Assembly (NCBI GenBank): GCA_028622995.1 | Contig: JAJQJQ010000019.1 | Location: 1,054,001 to 1,118,000 of the forward strand | From: Panagrolaimus kolymaensis | Lineage: Eukaryota > Nematoda > Chromadorea > Rhabditida > Panagrolaimidae | DNA length: 64,000 nucleotides | Direction: 5' to 3' | In this document: positions 36,388 through 51,000 of the stretch, piece by piece | How positions within the stretch are numbered: position 1 is the stretch's first letter | How the letters are laid out: each line of letters starts with the position of its first letter | Made by a program: the position numbers and the translations under genes | Notes under the pieces: generated by a model | Told to the model about the DNA's origin: nothing | Seen by the model: only the letters and a program-made list of their open reading frames with translations | Database searches by the model: none

Positions 36388-38343
36388 TTATGGATTATAC
36401 CAATCCAAAAATAACAAAGTAAAGGTTAAAACAATTAAACAAAACAGCATAATCACTCTTCGGCTTGCACTATTTTGAATAGCTTGACGAATGAAATCAT
36501 TTGCAGCTTCAAGATTATCCAATGTATGAGTTGTGGTAACATGAATTTGTTCAATTTCTTGTTCTTGTTCAAGCACCTAAAAATGCCAATGATTATGAAT
36601 GTGTAAAAGGAGCATTAGTAAAAGAACATACTTTTTCAGCAAATGTATCTTGAAGCTTTTTGATTTCCATCATTTGAGTTTCAATCTTTTCAATTTCGGT
36701 ATTTGTTCGAGCAAAGCGAAGGAAAAGGTTTTCATTTTCAACCAAAAGTTGAGCTTGTTCATCTTTTGTAAGTTCAGATAAATCTTGATCAGGCTTTTGA
36801 TAGTGAAGTTCTTCTTCCAATTGAGTCAAGGGTTCATGTTTGATGTTTCCTGAAAGATGAAAATTTAGTTTATTTCACATTTGCAAGAAGAAGCTTTGAG
36901 CATTGCATCGATGTGATTATTAGCATATTCGAAGCAAGGATCGCATGTTGTCAAGCTTTTTCACCAAAAGAATCAAATTAACTAACTATGTCTTAATCCA
37001 TTGTTTACAACTTCAGGTACCAACGAACTTATTTTCTCTTTCACATTTTCTTTATCATCCTTTTGAATCAATGGAATATTTTCTTCACTAGCGCTTTCCC
37101 ATGTTTCATTTATTCGACCTTTCTTTGCTTCTTTCTCAAATTCTTCTTCCAAAGCTTTGACACGTTTAACTTTTGCTTCTTCTTCAATTTTGATTGCAGA
37201 TAAATTTGATTCATACAAATCCACCAAGTTTGCCAATCGACATATCTTCTGTAAGTATTGAGTTTTCTTTAGATGAATCTCTCTGAAATATAAAGTAATG
37301 AGAATATAAGTAGCAATAGCAATGAAACGAGAAAAGTTACAACAAAAGATTTCATGATTTGTAAGTAAAGCAACGTTAAAAAGCTTACTGAAGTTGTGCA
37401 ACAATTCGACAAACTTCTTTGAGGTAAACAGAGAGCATTTGAATAACGGTTTTTATATGTTTGAATTCATCTTCGCGAAGAAATTTATCATTCTCGATTT
37501 GGGATTTCAAAGATTTGATTAGTTTACCACATTGTCGCATAGCAATATCTAAAAATGGAAAAAGTGAAATGCTTATTCGTTAACTTCACAAGTTACTGCA
37601 ACACAATCAAACATTATTCATACTTTCATACTTCTGATAAGAGAATTAACGATGCTTGAGAAGAAGAATATCTTTATAAACACCTTACCAGAATCAGCAT
37701 CAAATTGTCGTCGATCATAATCAGATATAAAATTTGAATGTCCATAAGCTGAAAAGCTTTTTCCACCACTGCAAAGAAGATAATCACGCCGTTTTGATAA
37801 CACCAAGTTTCGAAGTTCAGTTATGTTTCGAAGGATATCACGAGCTTCTAAAGCATATAATCGAAAGTTTCTTGAATTCTCCATTAACTTGAATGGTGTT
37901 GGAGCTTCGGATGGACTTGGTGGAATTGGTTCAGGTACATCTAAAAATGGAACGATTAGAATCAAAGTAAATAAAAGTAAGAGTAAGAATATGCTGGGAA
38001 GCTTTAGGTGGCTAACAAATAATAAAAGAAAATGGCACAAAGTTTTTATGAATCGATTATCGCATTCATTCTCATTAACAATGTTTATATCAACAAAGCT
38101 TCCTGTTGTTACTAGTATTTGAAAGCAACAAAGAAGTGGTTTAGCAGCCATTATTAACTTTCACTTCTCATGATAAAGCAAAATCTCTTTTCTCAAGTGA
38201 AACAACACCAGCTTTCCCATAACCATAAAACCCACGAACAAATGTTGCTTACCCTTTCGTTCTTTTGATTTTAAAGCATTTTGACGAGTTTTAATCATTT
38301 TGCACCGAGCTCTTAAGAGAGCTGTATTATCCGTGATTGCCAT
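36388..38343 (-). CDS. syx-18: Syntaxin-18 homologue (ER Qa-SNARE), 6 exons
   Basis: Exons: 38253-38343, 37689-37940, 37389-37548, 36987-37282, 36632-36849, 36388-36576; 1,206 nt, 401 aa. Syntaxin-18 is the Qa-SNARE for Golgi-to-ER retrograde vesicle fusion. The start MAITDNTALLRARCKMIKTR matches the family N-terminus. The C-terminal SNARE helix (exons 5-6) and the single membrane anchor ending LLFLDWYNP are diagnostic; syntaxin-18 proteins end in a very similar LFLDWY sequence. The middle is an acidic linker. It starts 382 bp after the synaptobrevin stop in the same direction, so the two SNARE genes could share transcription. An acceptor-like TCTCTGTAG lies upstream of the ATG. Confidence 0.93.
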
Positions 38344-38725
38344 TTTGATTCAATTGCTTGCTTTCCTACAGAGAGATTATCATCAAATTTTATTATTACT
38401 TTTCAAAAATAAAACTATCAAAGATATTTCATCTGAGTGTTACAAACAACTCTATAAACTCATAGAAATCACAACTTTACTCTTAACATCAAACTGACAT
38501 TCTTTTCATAAGAATATATATAATTTTACAAAATACGAAGATAATACACAGAGACAAAAAAGGAAGAAGGAATAAATATATAATATTAAGCAAAAAGCCA
38601 AGTGACAAAAAGAAAAATGGGAAAAAGGTACAGAGTAAGAAATACAACAGGCTTTTTATAAAATAAACAGAGGAAATATTTCATGACGATGTTGACTTTT
38701 GTTGATGGTTGTTGCTTGAATCTTC
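38344..38725. other. Spacer between two same-strand SNARE genes
   Basis: 382 bp, A+T-rich, no gene. It holds the 3' end of snb-1 (AATAAA-like text on the minus strand) and the 5' end of syntaxin-18. Confidence 0.5.
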
Positions 38726-39196
38726 TTACTTTCCACCAGCCCAGATTACGATGATAATGACGAGAAGGACAACGATGGCGCACATAATAATAATCATTTT
38801 GATGTTCTTCCACCAGTACTTTCGTTTCAATGTTGCAGCAGATTTTTCAAATTGAGAAGCACCTTCCTGAAAAACAAAAGAAATTAGATCAAAGAAAGTA
38901 AAAATGTATGTAAGAGAAGCGGTAGAAAAGTTCCAAAACAGTGTCAAGCTAATGAACATAACTGCCATTTCCCCCAAATTATTCATGAAAAAGTAACATA
39001 CCTGAAGAGCATCAGCACGATCATCGAGTTGTGAGAGCTTTGAATCACGTTCGAGAACCTTTTCAACATTGACCTTCATAATTCCAACGACTTCATCCAC
39101 TTGCGCTTGAGTTTGTTGTAATCGTTTATTGGATGGTCGAGGTCCACTTTGTCCAGGTGCTCCACCACCTTGTTGTCCATCAGGTCCACCTTCCAT
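38726..39196 (-). CDS. snb-1: Synaptobrevin / VAMP (R-SNARE), 2 exons
   Basis: Exons 39002-39196 and 38726-38866; 336 nt, 111 aa. The vesicle R-SNARE that pairs with syntaxin and SNAP-25 for synaptic vesicle fusion. A Gly/Gln/Pro-rich N-terminus is followed by the invariant SNARE motif ([20 protein letters not shown], the zero-layer Arg in [18 protein letters not shown]), the basic juxtamembrane [10 protein letters not shown] and a tail anchor ending VIWAGGK. The match to nematode SNB-1 is near-complete, which supports the organism call. A splice acceptor (ATTTTTAG) lies about 87 bp upstream of the ATG. Confidence 0.97.
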   Translation of the reverse strand: MEGGPDGQQGGGAPGQSGPRPSNKRLQQTQAQVDEVVGIMKVNVEKVLERDSKLSQLDDRADALQVCYFFMNNLGEMAVMFISLTLFWNFSTASLTYIFTFFDLISFVFQEGASQFEKSAATLKRKYWWKNIKMIIIMCAIVVLLVIIIVIWAGGK

Positions 39197-42100
39197 TGTT
39201 AATATTGGTTTTCAAAATTGAATCAAGTTGAGTTGAAAATATTCCAAGAGAATATATTAATCGATGATGTATGTTTGACACCTAAAAATGGAATTTTTGA
39301 TTAAACAATGAATAAAATGAAAACAAGTTAATGCAATTAGGTTGAATAACAACACGAAACACACGCAACACGAATGGAATATATAAAAAACATACACAGA
39401 TGGATGGAGTAAGTTTTATGGTGGGTTTTTAGTCAGTAGAATAGCGTTGTTGTCAATGTGGCATAATAAAGCTTTTAGTAAAACGCAAGGGAAAGAGAAG
39501 AAAAAAATGAATGACGTGAATGAGAAAAGGGAATAATGCAAAGTTCATTTTATTTTTCGCGAACAAAGAAGCAACGTAAAATGAAAGAAACACACACGCG
39601 TCAGCAATTAACCGGAAATATGAGATACAAAAAGGGTTAATTGTGTTCAGTTTTAACTTTTACAAAAGGTAGTTAAGCATCATGAGTAGCTATAGGAGTT
39701 TTCAAAAAGCAAGCATAAACTCAAAAATCAAAGGAAATGGATGAGTAAAAGCTGCGCACTAAGGTCATACATATAACCTTCAGTAACTAACTATTGATTC
39801 ATTCCCAAAATTTTTAACTCCAAAAATCCATATTTCAGCTATTCCTATTGAATTCGAAGAAGTAAAGCTACTAAAAGCCGCGGAGGAGGAAAAAACACAA
39901 AACCATTTTCTAAGAAAGCACACATAATCCCAAGTAAGCAACTAAACTCAATGCAGCGACATTTAACATCAAACAATAAAGCAATGAAGCAAGAAAAATA
40001 ACTTTTTTATGGATCTTTTAAAAAGGCAAACAAAACTCATAAGCATGGAAAAAAAAGCGCTGGTGTCAATGTTGTTAGTTTCTTCAACAGCAAAAAAATG
40101 TGAAATCAATAAAAATTGCTCAAAACCCAAACAAAACAAAAAAATGGAGGACGCGAAGAAAGATGAAAAACAATAACATGAATTCTTTCTCGCAATATTT
40201 TTTATTTGTTTCATCCAAAACATTAAACATCATTGAAATTATTAATAACGAGGAGGAGGAAGAAAAAATGGTTTAGAAGTTTGATTTTTATTTGCAGCAA
40301 CAAAAAAAAAGGATGGACATGAATAAAAAAAAAGTTAGAGAGAAGAATGGAGGAAGAGCGAGGAAGAAAATCTTTGCAAGTTTTTTTATTGGACGCAGTT
40401 TGGCCACAGAGGCGCAAAATGCCAAGAAGAACCAACGGGGTTTTTTTTTTGTGGGCAGATAAAACAATTTATTCATTTTTTGGTAGTTGTAAAAGCAATT
40501 GAAATAATAGTAAATAGCGAAGCCTTTTTTTGGTGTTAAAAAATAAACTTCGGTGAAAATAAAAAAAATACATAGAATAAATGTGAGAGAGAAAGAGCAA
40601 GCAAGCAAACGATGAAAGAAAGGATGCAATGTGGCGTCGCTCCTTTTTTGTTTCATTCTTTGTCGTTGTCGTCCATCTTTTTTTCTTTTTGTTGTGGAAA
40701 CAAGCAACTAAAAAAAGGAGAGAGACGGAGATGGAGAGTGGAGAAGAAGAATATTATTGATCTCCCTCTTTCTTGCTTGTTTATATGAGTTGTTTAAAAA
40801 AGCAGGACAAAAGGCAAAAAAGCATTGCATTTTTTTAAAATAGGTTTTGTATTTTTTTTAAATCTGGGAGAAGAAGGATAAAGACGAAGAAAACATACAT
40901 GGATTTATTTTTGAAAGAGGAAATTGTGGATTCAAAACTTTTTTTTGCGGGATGAAAAGACGTGGATTTGTAACATTTTTAATAAATATTTTTTAAATGT
41001 AAAATAACGATCAACAATAATTTTGGTTATTTATTATTATCGAATTTTACCAAAACTTTTTTTCTCTCAAGATCAGTGGAAAGTAAAAAATCACAAGACT
41101 AAATTTAAAGAAAAAAAAGAAAGAAGAGAAACGACCATTTTTTCAAATACAGCAAAAACGTTTCGAAATCAAAGCACAAAAAAAGAAAGAAAAAAACCAT
41201 CGCCAGCATGATTCATCCTTAATTTTTTTAACACTACTCTGACACAAATAAAATCAGCAGCATTAAAAAAAGCAAACCTCAAATTTCTTTTCCAATAAAA
41301 TACAAAGCTTTTCATTTTTAAAGGAAAAAAATTTAATATGTGATTGACAGAAAGAGAGAACCACCATTCTTTAACCATCAAAAGAAAGAAAGAAGAAAAT
41401 AATAAGCATGGAAGAAAGAAAGGGGTTAAAGCCAAAAAAAAGAAAGGAAAAAGAGTCATATATTTTTATTTTTCTATTATTGCCTTTTTTTCTTTAAGGC
41501 AAAAATATTCTCATCAATGGCTCATGGATGGTTCTGGACTTGTTTTCTTAAAAATATATATGCATTTCAAGAGAAAATAGAGGGAAGTAGCATAAAATCA
41601 ATTCTTCTTTTTCTTCTTCTTTAAAAAAAACTTTTGAATAAAAAAAATGGGAGAAGTAAAAAAAACTTAATGATGAAGAAAGGATGTCAAAGAAAATCAA
41701 AGTGCCAATTAGGTAATCAAGCAACCACAACAACAACAAAGAAAGTAGCTTTCGAGAAAGTTGCGTTGTTGTTTAGTAAACTTTATTTTTGGCCTTAATT
41801 TTTAATGAATTTTAATTGAAATGATAAAATTTGAACCATAATCGGCGGAAATTTTGCTTATGGAAATTAACTTATATATCTTTTTTTCTTTATGAGAATC
41901 CTCGATTCATATTGCTTCAGCTTGGGAAGATACTAACCTTTTTTCTTTAAAAAATATTATTGGGAAAATGAAAGCATAAAACCAATTTTTTTCCTGGAAA
42001 AATATGAGAAAGTGGAAACAAGAAGAAGAAAAAAATGGTTGCCAATATATTTTATTTTTTGCTTCAAATTGTGAAAAAAAAGACACGCTTCTTTCATCCT

Positions 42101-45008
42101 TTTTTTATTTTTATTTTTTTGGGAAAAGAAAAAAGGAGGTTTTTTTATTTCTTCGTGCGTCAATGGCGCGCCCCAATAACAACAGCAACTAACTAACAAC
42201 TAACTAAAAAAGGCAAAAGCAAAAAATGGCACTTACTGCTTCAGCAAATGGCGCACACAGATGCATATGCATGCACAAACACACCTATCCATACCCATAA
42301 ATTTGAATTTGTGCTTTGTGGCCTGAGTATTTTTTTTGGGTGGCATTTCCACGTTTTTTTCTTCTTTCCTTTTTTTGGTTAGCATTTTTTATTTTATTTT
42401 ATTTTTTTTAGTTTTAAGAAGCTCAAATAGCAAGCAAGCAAGCGGGGAGTAGTTGTTGTTGTTGGAGTAACTTAAAAATATATAGGAAAAAAATGGGGGA
42501 AGAGCGGAAGTAAAAAAAAAATAAATATATGGAGGCAACAACAGAAGCATAGCTCTAGTAGCAGGAGCAAACAAAAAAACAATAAGTTAACTTAAAAGCT
42601 TAAAATGAAATAAAAAAAGAAAGGGCATGTTTGAGTTTTGTTTTGTTTTTTGGAATAAATTTTTTTACTTGGTGGTTGCAAGTTTCAAATGTTTTAAAAT
42701 GGAACTAAAAGAAATTTGAAATATTGTTAAAAAATGGAGGAAAAGATGCAAAACGGAATTGGAATAACACCAAAAAGATTTATCAATGGTTTCTTTTTTT
42801 AGATATAAAAAAACAAAAAATTTTATTATCATCCATCAATTCTGGGTTATTTATTTTTTTTTTGTTAGATTTAGACTAAAGGATTATTAAAGGAAAAAAA
42901 TCATGAATCAAAAAAAGTTGGCAACAAAAACAATAACAAAAACATTGGAGATTAAAATAAATCAAAAAAATATTTAAAAAAATAAAAACATGGCGAAAAC
43001 AATTGTTTGACTTCCAAATCTCTAAAATTAAAGTTTTTTTTTGTTATTCTATGTATGTAATTTCAAAGCAAAAATATTTATCACAATCATCCCAGGAGAA
43101 CAAGGATGAATGCAAGGCATAAGGGAGATGATATGAGAAATAATGAATAAGCAAAAAATTATTTTTAGTGGTGGATAAAATTTAAAAAAGGTCAAACTAC
43201 AAAATTTATGATTCACTATCATCATCAACTTGCACTTTTCAAATGTTGTGTATCATTAATTTTTAAAAGTCAACAAAATACCATGTTTTTTCTTTCCAAG
43301 GACCTCGATCTTCCAAATTCTAACAAATAACAAACAGAAACTGAAATAAATTTTTCTTTAACTCAAAAATAACTGAAAACAAAAAAATTAATCCATAACT
43401 GTCACATCAGAAAGCAGTTTTTCATTATTTTTAAAACAAAAAAAAATGGTGTAAAAAATAAAAAAAGGTTTGGTCGATGGGTGTGACACGCCACAATTAA
43501 CCATCGCCATGTTCCTTATTTTTTTGTTTTTTGTTTTATAACTCCACCAATACGCAAATAATACACCCATGCATGCATGAACGCTCACACATATAAAAAT
43601 TTTTTTTTATTCTTTGTCGATATTTATCAATAAATTTTTGATGATGCTCATTTTTCAATTTCTCCAATATTTTTTGAAAAAAGACTCAAAAAATATATAT
43701 AAAGAAAAATAATCGGCTTGACGGCGGCGGCTGCGATGACATGGTTTAGATTTCAACTGGATGAAGTTTAGAAGGAGAAAAAGTGGGAAGAAAGAAAGAA
43801 AAAAAAAGTTGTGAAGTAAGTAATTAGCAAAGCAAAGCAAAGCAAAAAAAGAGGAGATTCAAGGGTGTAATTTGAAGAAAAATACGTATAAAAAAAACCA
43901 GCAAATTAAGTGTTGTTGAATTTCGAGATAACTGACGCTGCTGCTGCTTCTTTGGTTTTGAATACAAAAAAAATAAAATAAAAAAGCTTTAAGAAATTTG
44001 ATAGCAATTTTGGTTGGAATAAAAAATAAAAATACTGTAATACAATTTCTAAGAAAAAATGTAGTTTTGGAACGCAAAAAATATGTGATATTTTTAAAAA
44101 TATTTTTTCAAATTTAAATTTAAGGGTTTTTTTAAATAGGAACCAGAATTTTGATAAATTCAATTTTGGATTTAAAAATCATGAATACACCTTTTCAGTA
44201 ATTTATAGGAATTTTTGGGGTTTAATAATTTCAAAAAATCTCTAAAAAATCCATAAATACCAGAAATTTAATAATTTCCAAGTTAAAAAAATTACCACAA
44301 ATTTTTACCTCCAAAAAATCAAACAAATAAAAATCATCGATAATTAAAAGTTAATTAAATAAATGAAATAACAAAATAAAATTTAATTTGTTGTTGATTT
44401 TTCTTTTTATTTCTCCAAAATAGAAACACTTTAAAAAAATTTGTCGTCGTCCATATTTTCACGACACTTAAAAAACTTTTTTTTTGAGAAGAATGAACCA
44501 AAACCAAAACGCTCACTCTTTTTTTTCTTCTGACGACGACGATGGTTGCTGCAATATTTTTCTTTTTCTCTAATGTTTTTCTACCAAAAATAAAAAAATA
44601 AACGAAGTGTTGGCTCTCTTTTTTTTGTGTCGTTCGTTCGTTGCTGTTGCTGCTGCAATTTTCTTCTTTTCGCTCTCTCTCTCTTTTTCTCTCTCTTCTT
44701 TTTCCCATTTTGCTGAAGCTTATCGATTAATTTTTATATATTTTTTCAAACTGAAAAAAAAAAGAAACTTTTTTTTTGGAAGGAACAAATAAAGGAAATC
44801 ATTACGCGATTTTTATTTATATATTCCTTTTAAAAAAAGAATTACCTAACTTCCTTAAATTTGGTCGCTAAGAATTTTTAAATACTAGGTTTTCGTGAAT
44901 ATTTTTTCAATATAAAATTTTGAGACTTGTTGCGTTTTTTTTACATTTTTTTGTTTTTTGGCAATAATTTGATTGGATTTATTCTGGATTTTTTTTTATA
45001 GAGATATA
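39197..45008. promoter_or_regulatory. Long divergent intergenic region, snb-1 / ehbp-1
   Basis: 5.8 kb with no supported gene. It contains many poly-purine and poly-pyrimidine runs (for example 40240-40420, 41090-41460, 44500-44720 with (CT)n) and locally less A+T-rich patches near 42160-42300 and 43490-43740. It likely contains the snb-1 promoter and promoter or untranslated exons of ehbp-1; an acceptor (TTTTTTTATAG) lies 7 bp before the ehbp-1 ATG. Only one CAGTTTT (about 39649) and a few other scattered copies were noticed. Confidence 0.45.
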
Positions 45009-48000
45009 ATGACAATGGTTTGGAAAAAGATTAAACGAACTGGGCATCAAGCATCAAAATATAATTTTACTTTAACATTTAAAGAATTAATTATTGATTC
45101 TGGGAGAAAACCGGAGAAAATTCAAATTTCATGCATGCATCGGTAATAAACTTTTAGGATTTTTATTAACATCAATCTTCAGCGATTTAGAAAAACATTA
45201 ATTATCGGATTTTTATTTATATATTCTAATCTCCAAAAAACAAAATATATATATAAATTATTTTTTTAGTCGCCGTCGATATTCATGCGATCCAAGACCG
45301 TTGGAAAAAAGTTTTTCAAATGAAAATAAATTTATGATTGTTTGGCCTGATCTTGCTGCAGATACAATAAGTTTAGATACCACTTTATTTAAAGATCCAA
45401 ATAAAGATCAATTTGATAATAAGGTTAGCTAACAAAAAAATTCTTAAGCTCCATCAAAAAAAAAACCATATATTCCTGAAAATTTCATGAAAAAAAATTT
45501 AAATATTTATTTTGAAAGCCCAAAACTTTCGGGAATCTAAAAATTTTTATATTCATGAAACGCAAAAAACTAAAAAACGTATTTTTTTAGGAATGGACAT
45601 TGGTTGCAGAAGAAATAACAAAAAAAGGCAAACCTCGACCTCTTGCAGCAGTGTCGCTAAATTTATGCTTTTTTGTCAATCAAAATCCTGATGTTAAAAC
45701 AGAATTAAAACTAAAATTGAGATGTTTACAAAAAGATGTCAATAATTGCACTCTTTCACTGATTTTATCTTCCACTCTTCTCAAAGAAGGAAATGCCATG
45801 TTAGTCACTTTTTTTTTCTCAAAATTTTTTTTTATATTCCAAAGCAAAAAAAAATTTATTTGTTTTTAGGGATGACGACCTCCAAAGTAATGCCTCCATT
45901 TCATCCATAAAAATTCCAGTGGATATTCCATTACCAATCGAAAATGAAAATAGTAATAATAATCAAAGAATTGTGGAAGGTGTAAAAAAAATTACAAAAG
46001 ATTTTGAAAATTGGAATGATGAAGACGAAGGAGAAAAAGAAAAATCTTCGGAAGTTGCCGCCGTCGTTATTAAACCCACACCTCCAACCCAACCTAAACG
46101 AGCTTGGGAACCTGAACCCGAGGCAGAGGAGAATGAAAATAATAGAAGGAGGCATGTCGAGCCTCCACCACCTTTGCCACCGTAAGTAAATTTTTTTTAT
46201 ATATATTATTTTTAAGGGTAAAATTTTATTGTCGGATAAGAATTGAAAATTTTTCTTAATTGCCTTAGATTCTTTCTTCTAATAATTTCGTTAGTTTTCC
46301 AAAGCTGTTTTCAAAGAGTAAGACAATTTTTGATTTTCAACAAACAAAAACTATTTATTATAAAATAAAAGCAATTTTAAAATAAATTTATCGAACTTTA
46401 AATTTCTGAAGAAAAAAGAAAGAAGAGAGAATAAATTAAAATTCAAAACTTTTTCGTTGCTTTTAAAGTTTTTGATAAATGGAAACTTAAAATATCGAAA
46501 AAGTTTTTCTTAAAAATAATTTATTAAAAAACCCCATATTTTCAGACATCGAATATCAATTTCATCCCGACGTCGAACGGATTCTTCCACTGAAGATTCT
46601 TCTCCTTCTTTTCCATCCCAACAGCAGCCGCAGCCTTCATCTTCGAATCATCAAAGACACCAACAACAACAACCCCCACCGCTTGATTTTACAGAAGAAA
46701 GGAGACAAAGCATTCATACAGTTGTTCGAAATCTCGCCCCTCCACCTCCAACACCAAGGGCGGATGAACCTTTGCTTGAATGGTGTCAAAGAGTAACGCG
46801 GGGATATAAAGGAGTAAAAATAACAGATTTTTCGAAAAGTTGGAGATCGGGCCTTGGATTTTGTGCTATTTTACATCGCTACGATCCAGCTTTAATTGGA
46901 AAATATGAAAATTTAGATTTTTCTGGAACTAAAACTGGTCAAAAAGAAAATTGCAAAATTGCTTTTGATTCAGCTAAAACTATGGGAGTTAAAAGGTAAG
47001 AGCTTTTTTGATTTTTAAATCCCAAGAATTTATTAAATTTTTTAAAATATTTTCCCAATATTTTTTAGAGATTTGGATGAATCTGAAATTACAACATATC
47101 CAAATGAAAAATTAATTACAGAATATTTAAAAAATTTGCGCCAAGCTTTACACAATGATTTAAATTTTGGTGATACCACCGATGCCGCTGCTGATAATGA
47201 TCAAATAGGTTATCGAAGATCACAATTTTTTGAACCTTCGGAAACTGAGAAATATGTTATTCACGATGTGAAAAGAATGCAAATGTTAAGAGAAAAACAT
47301 GAAGATGAAATTGATAATTCCACAAATGCAGCAGCCATGGCTTCTTCATCATCTTCGACGGCGCCAATAAAAATAAAGGAAGGAAAAGTAACATCCAAAT
47401 TTCGTATTTCAACTTCCACAGAAAATGAAAATCCTTCTTCGCCATTGTTGATGGTGAATGAAAGAAATGATGAACCTCGACCTCATACAAGATCCAGAAG
47501 AGATTCCATCAAAGAATTAGATGAGCATGAAGAAGAATTGAAAAGAATGGCAGAGTAAGAAAGTTTTTGTTTTAAAATAAAATTTTGAAAATTAAAAAGA
47601 ATCGAGTTATTAAAATTTGAGAGTTCATTTTACCGCCAAAAGAATTAAGAAAAAAGTAATGAAAAATTCACCCAAAAATTTGCATAAATTTCTAGTTGAA
47701 AACAGAGAATTTAATCTTATTGAATTTACTAAAAAAATAATAAAACTTTTGCTTTGACATTGAAAATTTTTTTCTGCGGCGAAAATTAGCATATTTTTTA
47801 CAAAAAAAAACTAGAGTTATTAAAATTAGCATATTTCAAAAAATTCACAAAAAACCCGAATTTTGCAAAACTATTTTTTAACAAACTTTCACTCAAAAAT
47901 AATTCATTTTTTAGTGAAATGAAATTCCTTGCCGATAGCGTAGCTAAAGAAGCTTCAGCAGCATCGTCACCTCGTTCACCACCTCCTCCAGCTCCAATGG

Positions 48001-51000
48001 AGCCCCAAAGATTTAATGGACACGACAGATACCCTTCCAATAACCTTTCAGAAGAGGAAGAAAATCGTCGTCGAAAAGAAGAAGCCAGGAGATTAATTGA
48101 AGAATTACATAATAGCAGTGACCCATCTTCTTCGACTTCAATCATGTCAAAATCCATGAATAATCGAAGTAAGTTTTTTTTCCATCGAAAAAAAGTTTTT
48201 TTTTATGTTAGTGAAAATTTCTGTAAAATTATTACTGTAATAACAAACGATCGATGTTGTTTTTGTGAAACTTTTATCTTTTTTCTCGACTAAAAACTCT
48301 TTTTTTGTGGTCGTTTTTTTTCTTGTTCGTTCTTTTTTCACAGCAATTTTTAGATCGACAACAACAATATCAACAACAGCAACAACAGCAACAATATAAT
48401 TTTTATTCCATTCGAAGTGCAAATGCTTCTCCAGCATTTGAACGTAAACAACATTGTCTGTTTTTTTTGCTTTTACATACTTTTTTTCCCCAGTCGTTTT
48501 TATGGTACTACTAACTTTAAGCTGGCATTATTAGTGAATATCATTGATCTCCTCTTTATATTCTTATATTTTGGATTCTGGTAACTAGGACGACCCATAA
48601 TTTTCGATATTCATACTTTTTTCCCTTCAATTTTTAGTATTTGTGCCAAGATGATTACGGTACCGAAAAAAATATATTATTCATTAAACAAAAACACTAT
48701 AAATTAAATTAAACTTTCCCAATCGAAATCTAAAAAAAACTTTATGAAAAATGCAAAACCTCAAAAAAGGTTTAGGTTTGAGAAAGAAGAAAAGGGGTAT
48801 AAAAACAAAAACAAATCGTTTAAATTCTTTAAATTACTTTTTTAAATGTAAGTTTTCGGACAAATCCAGCTTTTAGTTAGTTAGTACCATCCATTAACCC
48901 ATCTTTTTATTCACCATCCATTTTTGTGTTTGTTGTTTTTCTTTCCAAAATGTCGTCCCTTTGATTGCCAAAGTAATTTAATTACGTTTTTTCAGATGGC
49001 CACCAAAGACATGGTTCTGATATTTCTGCTAATGCATTATTTGTAAGTTGTTTTAAACATTTTTTCCACCGCCATTTTTATTTTTATTATTCGCGAAATC
49101 GTAAATTTTTATTTTTAAATATTGTAAAAAAATTCCTGAATGGTTTTTAACGCTTTTTTTATATTAGATGCTTTTGGATTTTTTTGCTAGAAAAAAATTA
49201 GTTATAGTTTATTTTTGTTATTTTTTTTTTGTAGCCTTCAACATCGTCACCAAATAATGGATATTTATCTTCCCATAATGCCGCACCAGGAATGCAACCT
49301 CCTTCGTCAGCATTTGATAGAGTTAAAAGATATGGAAGTATGAGAGGTGCAGAGCTTGCAGATACATTATCTCAATATATGTCTTATAATCCTATAAATT
49401 ATCAACCAAACCCAACAACAGCAACAACAATTATGGTTAGTGTTGTTTCTCGTGATTAGTAGCATTTTGGTGTTTTTTTTAATTTAATTTTTTCGATGTT
49501 ATTTTTTTGACTTTTGGCTGAGCTATTGCAAATACTGAAGTTGTGAAGAGTTTCTGAAACTCATACAAAAAATTATAAATCCAGAAGGTTTTTAAAAACA
49601 AAACTAAAATTTTTAAAGAAATTCCACTAATTTTTAGTTAAAAAAATTATTTTGATATATTTTTCTTTTTGATACCATACTTTTTGCATAATTCACAAAT
49701 CTTCCCTTTCTAAATTCCATTTTTAACAGTATTCTTTTTTTATCTCCAAAAAACCCATAAATTTATAATGCTTTTTTTTAACAAATACATTTTTCTTGAC
49801 CCAACAAACCATTCTTTTGAATCATAAGAACAAAGATAAACAAATTTCACCCAATAATAATTCCCCTTCCAATATTTTTTTTATAGGACACCACTCCTCG
49901 AAGTCAACCATATGATAATAGTTTAAATGCAACCCCAACCCGCAAAATTATTACATCATTTGAGAGAAATGTTATAAACGTGGAAGATATAAATGAAGAA
50001 CTCCAAAAAATTGGTGAAAGAATTGCCGAAGTTCAGAATCTTCAAAGATATGTGGAAGAAAAACTTCAAAATATTGGTATGTTTTTAAAAAATTTTTTTG
50101 GCGCCAAAAATAATTTGCATAAATATTTATTTTTGATTTCTAATTTTTTTTGTTGTTACAGAAGCTGGAAGTGAAGAAGAAGAAAAATATTTTAAAGAAC
50201 ATATAAAATTAATTAATGAAAAAGATGCATTAATTAGAAAACAAGATTATTTTAATGTTGCAGCAGAAATGAGTGAAGTTGAAGAAAAACTTGGAATTGT
50301 TCAACAACAAGTTAATGAAGTAACAAGAAATAATGGTTAGTTTAATTATTGCTTGTTTTATTCATAAAAAATAGATAGAAAAAAAATATATCGATAAGCT
50401 TTTCTTTAAGTTTTTTTTAAATCGATTGAAATGTTCTTGTAATGAGGGAACATGTGAAAAAATAATTGATTATTTCGTGATTCTTTGGACAAATTTTTTC
50501 CGCAAATTTTATTTTTAACTTTCTGATTAATAACTAACAAACATATCTTTAATTTTATAAAATTAAGAATTTTTTTTTGTTTTTAGAGTTTTTTTGACTC
50601 TGATTAAAATCATTAATAATAAGAATTGCAAAAACAAACAAAATTTTTACTAAAAAATATTCAAAAAATAAAAGAAAAAAATGAATTGTGTATGCTTCAA
50701 ATTTGATTGCAAAATAAAATATGAGACGATATTTATGTTTTCTCACCGTGCTTTTTTCAAAAAATGTTTTGATTTCTGGTCGTTATTAAAAGGCGTGCCG
50801 GTCCGCGTGCCGGTCCAAGCTGCTAAAAGGCGTGCCGGTCCGGCGTGCCGCTCATAATGGCTAAAAAACGTGAAGGTCCAAAACTTTTTTAACAAAAATT
50901 TATTATTTAATCTTAATTACAGTTAAATCTCGGTAATTTTTTATCCTTTTTTATCATTGAAATATTTTATCGTTCAAGTACCAAAAATATTTTTACTTAA

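Noticed and set aside
44355..44792. Open frames on both strands in poly-pyrimidine DNA
   Set aside because: Arg/Glu/Lys repeats from (GA)n and (CT)n tracts; no coding signal.
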